From the NCBI RefSeq assembly GCF_042434395.1, contig NZ_JBHLTP010000002.1, positions 1 through 64,000 on the forward strand: a stretch of 64,000 nt of DNA, read 5' to 3'. How positions within the stretch are numbered: position 1 is the first letter of the stretch; the number at the start of each line of letters is the position of its first letter. Made by a program: the position numbers and the translations under genes. Under the pieces are notes generated by a model, which saw only the letters and a list, made by a program, of their open reading frames with translations, was not told the origin of the DNA and did no database searches. This document shows, piece by piece, positions 59,218 to 64,000 of this stretch. The stretch comes from Pontibacillus salicampi. GTDB lineage: Bacteria > Bacillota > Bacilli > Bacillales > BH030062.

Positions 59218-59697
59218 GATTGCTCCTTTCCAAATTCCTTTCTTGAATTAGATTCTCTTACTGTTTTACCCTTCCCAACGATTTTGTAACAGTTAGATCC
59301 TTCCACTCACAATCTATCTTTGATTCCTTTTGCTGTTGATATCCATATAGCACTCTTACTTGCAGACACTTATAGGATAGGAAGGAGTAGTCTTTAGGAC
59401 ACTCGCTTTTTCTACTTGTTTACACCGGGGATTTGGAAGTGCTGCTAGATGTAGCGGGTTTAGCCAAGCCTTCTGCCTCCAGAATTGGAATTATTGGGAG
59501 AGCAGACCTGTATTTTTCTTGAGAATTCTTAAAGCAAATAAAACGAATGAAATACTTCTATATAATCTTTCATTCTATGTTGTCCTTATCATTACGAGCC
59601 TATTGTAGGAGGTTCTATAAGATACGGAAAAGAAGTATCTTATAGCTTTGCCCCCTTGGCTCAGGCTAAGGGGGCAATTTATATGAACATGATTCAT
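59218..59697. other. 480-base intergenic stretch with two hairpins
   Basis: No credible ORF. CTATAAGATAC (59615-59625) has an exact complement at 59635-59645. TTGCCCCCTT (59648-59657) pairs exactly with AAGGGGGCAA (59668-59677). The second is probably the terminator of the minus-strand 51-aa gene, although it lacks a T run. GAATGAAA/TTTCATTC (59545 region) is a third short dyad. Confidence 0.5.
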
Positions 59698-59853
59698 TTA
59701 GAAGGATGGTAACACATACTGAATGAGGAACCACAGTATGCCAAAAAAGATAATCAGATAGGTAATATACTTTATGGCAGCTACCCCTACTTTACTTGTG
59801 TCCTGTTTCTTCTCTTTATGTTCAATTTCTACATCCTTGTCATCATAAGCCAT
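59698..59853 (-). CDS. 51-aa membrane protein
   Basis: ATG 59853 has AAAGGAGT eight bases upstream. The first 25 residues are highly charged (MAYDDKDVEIEHKEKKQDTS), then one helix (residues 27-48, KYITYLIIFFGILWFLIQYVL). It is of the small tail-anchored type seen in bacilli; no family recognised. The 111-aa HPr-like gene ends 19 bases upstream, so the two are probably co-transcribed. Confidence 0.65.
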   Translation of the reverse strand: MAYDDKDVEIEHKEKKQDTSKVGVAAIKYITYLIIFFGILWFLIQYVLPSF

Positions 59854-59872
59854 TCTGATTACTCCTTTCTAA

Positions 59873-60208
59873 TTAAGAAAATGAAGCGGAGGTGGGTATG
59901 GTTGCTTCCGCTTTTGTTACATGTGCCTCTTTCTTACTAGCTTGTATTTGTTTATCACAGAAGGATTGAATCTTCTGGTATGCATATTCCACGTTTTCGC
60001 CATTGATAATCATAAGAATAGGGAGATCTTGTTTATAATGAAAAAAGAAGCTGATTAAATGGGGTAATTGATGCCCCTCAACCATACGTTGATTCTGATA
60101 GAAATATACTTCGTAACTAGAGTGGATGATAAATCGATATATGTTCATCACTTCTTTAATAGATATCCTTTGGTGTAGTTGCAAATCATAGGACATGATG
60201 TGTTTCAC
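59873..60208 (-). CDS. Divergent HPr-like protein
   Basis: 111 aa. Residues 7-88 align by eye with PTS phosphocarrier HPr without gaps near the active site: LH12QR14 stands where HPr has H15-A-R17, with Phe26 and the following strand in register, and ING.....A...I at the end. The Pro after Arg is Ile, and the Ser46 region (KSIM) is replaced by HQLP, so HPr-kinase control should be absent. Residues 89-111 form an extra polar tail. It may be a phospho-acceptor or only a binding relic of the fold. GTG start with GAGGTGA seven bases upstream. Confidence 0.5.
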   Translation of the reverse strand: MKHIMSYDLQLHQRISIKEVMNIYRFIIHSSYEVYFYQNQRMVEGHQLPHLISFFFHYKQDLPILMIINGENVEYAYQKIQSFCDKQIQASKKEAHVTKAEATIPTSASFS

Positions 60209-60378
60209 TTGAGTTCACCTCGTACATAATTACTGCCTGATATAGTATGTATAATCAGTGCATCCGAGATAGGTATTCCCTTATACGAAGAGGGGGAAAC
60301 ATTATTTTTATAATGCTTTTTCTTAAGTGTGGTGTTCTGTGCAGAGGATAGAATGACCCTGTTGTTACAGGGATACAT

Positions 60379-60421
60379 AAAAAAAGAACAAAACAAAGAA
60401 ATTAGCCTTTTGTTTTGTTCT
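60379..60421 (-). terminator. Rho-independent terminator of the SDR gene
   Basis: GAACAAAACAAA / TTTGTTTTGTTC stem, followed on the minus strand by seven T. Confidence 0.8.
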
Positions 60422-60434
60422 CCAAATAAAAATA

Positions 60435-61184
60435 CTAGTGCTCGTATATCATTTTTCGGGTCATTCCGCCATCTACCGTAATATTTTCGCCAGTTAAGAA
60501 CGAATTTTCCTTGTCTGTCAAATAAAAACAAGCCCTTACAACATCATCCGGGTGTCCTACTCGTTTGGAGGGATGCTGGTTATGGTCAATGTCACGTAAT
60601 TTGTCATAGTCAACTGTTTGAATCCATCCTGGACTAATCGAGTTAACCCTGATTTGGTATTCACTCAATGAAATAGCTAATGAATGTGTTAAAGATAGCA
60701 GTCCACCCTTAGAGGCCGCATAAGCTTCTGATTCTGGTTCTGACATAACTGCTCTTGTGGATGCCATATTTACAATTCTCCCGTGGATACCTTCATTCTT
60801 CCATCGAATGGATAGTTGTTGAGAAAATAGAAAGGCACTTCTTAAATTAGTATGCAGGACATTGTCCCAGTACGAGGAAGTAACTTCGAAAATATTTTTG
60901 AAATGACTAACCCCGGCATTATTAATAAGAATAGTAGGTAAAATATGTTGTTCATCTAATGTGTAGAAAAGGCTATGTATATCATCAACATTACGTACGT
61001 CGCAATAAATAAATTGTACATTTTCCTCTGTTTCCATTAAATCTTGGACGAGCTTTTCACCATTACCGCTGTCATGGTCGGCAAGAATCACATGTGAACC
61101 TTTATCTGCATATGCTTGTGCTAAGGCTTTGCCAATTCCATTACTAGCACCTGTTATGAGGACAATGTCCTTTGAGAAATCCAT
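60435..61184 (-). CDS. Short-chain dehydrogenase/reductase
   Basis: 249 aa from ATG 61184 (AAGGAG eight bases upstream; GTG 61193 overlaps that site). Cofactor loop TGASNGIGKA, Asp in ILADHDSG suggesting NAD+, LINNAGVSHF, catalytic Ser in MASTRAV, YAASKGG and the C-terminal FLTGENITVDGGMTRKM. Classical SDR of the glucose/3-hydroxy-dehydrogenase type; substrate unknown. The frame at 60205-60531 overlapping its end is a shadow. Confidence 0.87.
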   Translation of the reverse strand: MDFSKDIVLITGASNGIGKALAQAYADKGSHVILADHDSGNGEKLVQDLMETEENVQFIYCDVRNVDDIHSLFYTLDEQHILPTILINNAGVSHFKNIFEVTSSYWDNVLHTNLRSAFLFSQQLSIRWKNEGIHGRIVNMASTRAVMSEPESEAYAASKGGLLSLTHSLAISLSEYQIRVNSISPGWIQTVDYDKLRDIDHNQHPSKRVGHPDDVVRACFYLTDKENSFLTGENITVDGGMTRKMIYEH

Positions 61185-61352
61185 GTTTCCCACTCCTTGT
61201 TCTAGTCTTATAGCTATACTACCTTACCATAGTACCTTATATAAAGTATTTATAAACCATTGCATTAAGAGGAAAGGTATATTGGCTGAAATAGAGGTTT
61301 GTACAAATTGGTCGGTTGTGATATTATTTTGAAAAACATCGGAGGGATGATC

Positions 61353-61901
61353 ATGAGAAAAGTAACGCTAGTTGACTTATTTAAACATCATATAACTAGA
61401 AAGTATCTACATCGTTCTGGGATTCATCATGCCGTTACAGCAGCGTATTATGCCTTCGATTTGGCTCTGCAACGTAATGTTTCTGTTGATTTTGCTACCA
61501 AAGCAGCATTATTACATGATATTGGGCATTATGAATGGTATAACAATAATGGTGAATGGGATTACGATGAATATCGAGAAAACGATATTCATGCAATTAA
61601 AGGAGCGGAACGAGCTCACAAGCTGCTCATAAGGCTTGGTGAAAACCGTTCAGCTGCTAAGCATATAGCAGTCGCTGTGCTGCTTCATACAGATTCTTAT
61701 CTTCCATTTCCCCTGAATGGAAAGCAAACAGCGTTACAGGAAGTAATTACACTGGCGGATAATAAAGATGAACAGCCTAAAGGAATGCATCATTATAAGC
61801 AGATGGAAATCAGTGAGGCTATTAAGCACTTGCATCAATTGGACCTTAAAGTAGATGCCGTGTTGGCAAAGCAAGAAAGCCCAAATGAGATGCCTGGCTA
61901 A
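61353..61901 (+). CDS. HD-domain phosphohydrolase
   Basis: 182 aa from ATG 61353 (CGGAGGGA just upstream). Metal ligands of the HD fold are GIHHAVTAAYYA (His), ALLHDIGHYEWYN (His-Asp) and later HIAVAVLLHTDSYLPF and TLADNKDE (Asp). Inserted YNNNGEWDYDEYRENDIHAIKGAERA is a loop of this small HD subgroup. It probably hydrolyses a nucleotide or similar phosphate; substrate unknown. Monocistronic. Confidence 0.8.
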   Translation: MRKVTLVDLFKHHITRKYLHRSGIHHAVTAAYYAFDLALQRNVSVDFATKAALLHDIGHYEWYNNNGEWDYDEYRENDIHAIKGAERAHKLLIRLGENRSAAKHIAVAVLLHTDSYLPFPLNGKQTALQEVITLADNKDEQPKGMHHYKQMEISEAIKHLHQLDLKVDAVLAKQESPNEMPG

Positions 61902-61930
61902 TTATTTTCAAAGAATTTTCACATTTATTG

Positions 61931-61959
61931 TTTACAATCAGGAATAAATTGCATATACT
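61931..61959 (+). promoter_or_regulatory. Promoter of the YrzI-type micro-ORF cluster
   Basis: TTTACA at 61931-61936, 17-base spacer, TATACT at 61954-61959. Transcription should begin near 61966. Confidence 0.6.
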
Positions 61960-62003
61960 TTCCATGTACGAAAAAAATCTTAACGAGAAAGGAAGGTCAA
62001 ACC

Positions 62004-62078
62004 ATGTTGTATCTATCTACTGCTAAAACTCATCAATTTCATAAAGATGACCATTTGACCTTGCTTTATTGTCGTTGA
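62004..62078 (+). CDS. Possible 24-aa leader peptide
   Basis: ATG 62004 follows AAAGGAAGG. The peptide opens MLYLSTAKTHQFHKDD and ends LTLLYCR. The ribosome site (AAGGTCAAA, 61993-62001) has an exact complement TTTGACCTT inside the ORF at 62054-62062, so translation can be masked by a hairpin. Seen only as a regulatory candidate. Confidence 0.35.
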   Translation: MLYLSTAKTHQFHKDDHLTLLYCR

Positions 62079-62125
62079 TTTTTGTAAGTGAAATAATGAC
62101 AATAGTTGCTCCGCAGGCTCATGGT

Positions 62126-62253
62126 CTACGGTAGCATTGCTATGTCTACATACAATTTGTCTTGCATATGCACCGTAGGTTTATTCTTTAACCCTACGGT
62201 TTCCTTATGCATATGGCAGAGTAGAGTCACAGTAATGTACTGTGGCTTTTTTT
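62126..62253 (+). promoter_or_regulatory. Leader with competing hairpins and terminator
   Basis: CTACGGT occurs at 62126-62132 and again at 62194-62200, on either side of ACCGTAG (62172-62178), which can pair with only one of them. A terminator, AGTCACAGTA / TACTGTGGCT (62225-62247) plus seven T, follows just before the first YrzI-type gene. This is attenuator-like. I do not recognise a known riboswitch. Confidence 0.5.
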
Positions 62254-62283
62254 GTATGTGAAAAACATAAGGAGGTGATACGA

Positions 62284-62418
62284 ATGACATTTCAGTTATT
62301 TACTTTTACCGTTACGGTATCTAAGGACAAAAAGCATTGGCACACAACAGAAGTCAATCCGAATTCCCTGCAGGAACAACTGACAGACAGAAAAGCAACA
62401 TTGCCATACGGCGGATAA
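62284..62418 (+). CDS. YrzI-family small protein (44 aa)
   Basis: Begins MTFQLFTFTVTVSKDKKHWH, the start typical of the Bacillus YrzI small-protein family (hydrophobic-beta start then charged tail). An ideal AAGGAGGTGAT lies before ATG 62284. First of three closely spaced micro-ORFs. In B. subtilis the yrzI mRNA encodes several such peptides and is cut by the ribosome-associated nuclease Rae1. Confidence 0.65.
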   Translation: MTFQLFTFTVTVSKDKKHWHTTEVNPNSLQEQLTDRKATLPYGG

Positions 62419-62442
62419 TACTAAAAAAGGAGGTTACTTAAT

Positions 62443-62499
62443 ATGTTGTTACACTTGATTTTCATGGATTGGCTCAATATGGAGAAAGATAGCGCGTAG
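62443..62499 (+). CDS. 18-aa micro-ORF in the YrzI-type cluster
   Basis: AAGGAGGT followed by ATG 62443: MLLHLIFMDWLNMEKDSA. 24 bases after the preceding stop and 30 before the next start. Its strong ribosome site argues for translation. Function unknown. Confidence 0.45.
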   Translation: MLLHLIFMDWLNMEKDSA

Positions 62500-62529
62500 C
62501 TGTAATCAAAAGAAGCGGAGGAATACTTT

Positions 62530-62667
62530 ATGCAATTTCAATTATTAATGTTTACCATTCATATACGTAAAAGGACTAGTCGAGAAAGAGTGCATGCTAA
62601 GCTCCGACACCATTCCATTCAACAGAAGATGGAAGCAATGAAGGATCGTCGCAGTAGAATATGGTAA
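62530..62667 (+). CDS. YrzI-family small protein (45 aa)
   Basis: MQFQLLMFTIHIRKRTSRER at the start, then a strongly basic, helical tail ending RRSRIW. CGGAGG nine bases before ATG 62530. The MxFxLLxFTxxIxKR start is the best YrzI match of the cluster. Followed by a hairpin. Confidence 0.65.
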   Translation: MQFQLLMFTIHIRKRTSRERVHAKLRHHSIQQKMEAMKDRRSRIW

Positions 62668-62671
62668 GAGG

Positions 62672-62706
62672 AAAGGGGCATTCCTGATCACAGGAAGCCC
62701 CATTTC
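62672..62706 (+). terminator. Hairpin ending the micro-ORF cluster
   Basis: GGAAAGGGGC / GCCCCATTTCC outer stem with an inner TTCCTG/CAGGAA stem. Only short T stretches follow. Confidence 0.5.
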
Positions 62707-62795
62707 CTTATAAAGGTGGAGTTACTGGCAATTATTTGATAGGGTTAATCTATCAGAATTTAGCGACGATTAGTTAGAAAGGGTAGAGATGATAA

Positions 62796-64000
62796 ATGGA
62801 ACCAAGACAACCAATTGCAATAGACAAAGCGATAGAGTTAGTAATGCAGCATGGAAAAGAACAGGGAAGGGAATTGGTTAGTTTACAAGAGTGTGATGAT
62901 CGATACATAGCGGAAGATATTTATGCTAATCATCCTATTCCTCCTTTTCCTAAATCACCCTATGATGGGTTTGCGTTTCGCTCGGAGGATACAGCATCAG
63001 CCAATAGAGACAACCCAGTACGATTTACCGTTGTGGAGCATGTGCCTGCTGGGGCGACTGCTTCACGACCGATTGGAAAAGGTGAAGCAGTCAGAATAAT
63101 GACTGGGGCTGCAATCCCTGAAGGAGCTGATTGTGTAGCGATGTTTGAAGTGTGCCATACGTATAACGAGGGTGACTTGGAATGGGTGGAATTGAAACGC
63201 CCGATACGGTCTATGGAAAATGTGATGGATAAGGGTTCAGAAACTGAAGAGGGGGCGCTGGTCATACGTAAAGGCACATACATGAACCCGGGTGTCAAGG
63301 CAGTTCTTGCTACGTTCGGATTCACTAAAGTACCAGTTACTAAAAAGCCTAAAATAGGCTTAATCACAACAGGTACAGAGCTGTTAGATGTAGAAGAAGA
63401 TATGGTATATGGGAAAATCCGAAACTCCAATGGGCCTATGATTGCTGCTCAATGTAAAAGAGCAGGAGCGGACTTCATTCATTTTGGGAAGCTAATGGAT
63501 GAATTAGAACCTAGCTATGAACGCATTCAACAAGCTCTTAAAGATGTAGATATACTAATTACTACAGGGGGCGTCTCTGTAGGTGATTTTGATTTAATGC
63601 CTGCGATTTATGAAAAGCTTGAGGCGAAGGTGCTATTTAACAAGGTAGCCATGCGCCCGGGCAGTGTTACCACAGTAGCAGTGTATGAAAACAAAATGTT
63701 ATTTGGTCTATCAGGGAATCCGTCTGCTTGTTATGTTGGATTCGAGCTATTTGCCAGGCCAATTATTAGACAGGCTCTCGGAACTCCTGCTGTTTACCCT
63801 AAGAAAATCGAAGCCTATTTAGGTGAGGATTTCGAAAAACCCAATCCATTCACCAGATTTGTAAGAGGGAAGATGCGAATGAAGAATGGTTTTGTTTACG
63901 TTGAGCCAGTAGGTATGGATAAATCAGCTGTCGTTACCTCACTAAGTAAAGCAGATGTCTTTATTGTACTAAGAGGGGGGACAAGGGGGTATAAAAAGGG
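62796..64000 (+). CDS. moeA: Molybdopterin molybdotransferase MoeA (runs off the window)
   Basis: 401 codons are present and the 3' end lies beyond the window. MoeA inserts molybdate into adenylylated molybdopterin. Seen are NHPIPPFPKSPYDGFAFRSED near residue 48, MTGAAIPEGADCVAMFE near 108, PKIGLITTGTELLD near 185, the MoCF-binding TTGGVSVGDFD near 255 and GLSGNPSACYVGFELFARP near 305. ATG 62796 has GGGTAGAG upstream. It supplies the cofactor used by the formate dehydrogenase at 4.4-7.4 kb. Confidence 0.93.
   Translation, partial: MEPRQPIAIDKAIELVMQHGKEQGRELVSLQECDDRYIAEDIYANHPIPPFPKSPYDGFAFRSEDTASANRDNPVRFTVVEHVPAGATASRPIGKGEAVRIMTGAAIPEGADCVAMFEVCHTYNEGDLEWVELKRPIRSMENVMDKGSETEEGALVIRKGTYMNPGVKAVLATFGFTKVPVTKKPKIGLITTGTELLDVEEDMVYGKIRNSNGPMIAAQCKRAGADFIHFGKLMDELEPSYERIQQALKDVDILITTGGVSVGDFDLMPAIYEKLEAKVLFNKVAMRPGSVTTVAVYENKMLFGLSGNPSACYVGFELFARPIIRQALGTPAVYPKKIEAYLGEDFEKPNPFTRFVRGKMRMKNGFVYVEPVGMDKSAVVTSLSKADVFIVLRGGTRGYKK

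Noticed and set aside
60205..60531. 108-aa frame overlapping the SDR 3' end
   Set aside because: Begins inside the SDR gene in another frame and runs through the terminator.
62080..62280. Moco riboswitch upstream of the yrzI-type genes and moeA
   Set aside because: The leader is structured, but I do not see the conserved Moco RNA segments, and a terminator and three ORFs separate it from moeA.
1..64000. CRISPR array, prophage or integrative element
   Set aside because: No regularly spaced repeats, cas genes, integrase or phage structural genes are seen; only IS/MITE remnants.

Overview
The window is low-GC Firmicute chromosome, most likely a (moderately halophilic) Bacillaceae of the Halobacillus/Pontibacillus/Virgibacillus type. 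The reasons are A+T-rich DNA, strong AAGGAGG ribosome sites, frequent TTG/GTG starts, and many proteins that read as counterparts of Bacillus subtilis YfmL, YoxD, Mta, YfmJ, YhdN, SacP, LytS/LytT, CvfB, ComFB, YndM and YrzI. Family names come from recognising motifs; no database search was run. The window holds about 70 genes. It has no rRNA, tRNA, CRISPR array or prophage.

Layout. 0.5-9.1 kb: secreted BsuPI-domain protein, a LysE exporter pseudogene with one internal stop, an alpha/beta hydrolase, then fdhD - formate dehydrogenase - DUF1641 as a molybdenum-enzyme operon, and a YfmL-type RNA helicase. 9.2-31.9 kb: a patchwork of detoxification, repair and small metabolic genes (MBL-fold protein, CtaM-like DUF420 protein, nucleotidyltransferase, GNATs, Ada, SDR, cvfB, MerR/SRPBCC pair, XRE/membrane pair, Mta, YfmJ, amidohydrolase + DmpA-type peptidase, YhdN, penicillin acylase). 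Its gaps carry palindromic repeats and two IS1182-like remnants. 32.1-38.8 kb: Na+/H+ antiporter, sirtuin, nitroreductase, nucleotidyltransferase and a DrrA/B-type ABC exporter. 38.9-41.5 kb: a previously unannotatable type I toxin-antitoxin locus, followed by a sulfur-handling cluster (two rhodaneses and a rhodanese-persulfide dioxygenase fusion) behind a CstR-like operator. 41.6-45.7 kb: LytS/LytT two-component pair with a CstA-type transporter, the arrangement of a pyruvate-sensing system. 45.8-47.3 kb: a zinc-efflux operon (CDF pump, 36-aa membrane peptide, ArsR/CzrA) with a perfect operator. 47.4-54.7 kb: comFB, MFS pump, DUF2512, GNATs, dehalogenase, antiterminator-controlled sacP and corA. 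55.4-58.3 kb: a complete TRAP transporter. 58.6-64 kb: DedA, small proteins including a divergent HPr-like protein, SDR, HD-domain protein, a cluster of tiny YrzI-type ORFs behind a structured leader, and the start of moeA, which runs off the end.

Most notable. (1) At 38.95-39.27 kb a 27-aa TxpA/BsrE-like toxin is read from a promoter overlapped by a 13/14 match to the LexA box. The mRNA 5' end is exactly complementary to its 3' region, the start codon is probably AUU behind an excellent Shine-Dalgarno, and an antisense RNA has its own promoter and terminator. (2) Intergenic palindromes share a core (CTCGCTTTCCGCGG ... CCGCAGGAGTCTCC), but each is enclosed by its own private inverted arms of 7-20 bp. 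(3) Two IS1182-type remnants are each flanked by a duplicated copy of the upstream gene's terminator hairpin. (4) A leader with competing hairpins precedes a cluster of YrzI-type micro-ORFs.

How the genes work together. FdhD sulfurates the formate dehydrogenase, whose Mo cofactor needs MoeA, encoded 55 kb away in this window. LytS/LytT probably control the CstA-type transporter. The rhodanese/persulfide dioxygenase set oxidises sulfane sulfur. CzrA should repress the zinc pump by binding the palindrome at the start of the operon. sacP depends on an antiterminator not encoded here and has no sucrose hydrolase beside it.
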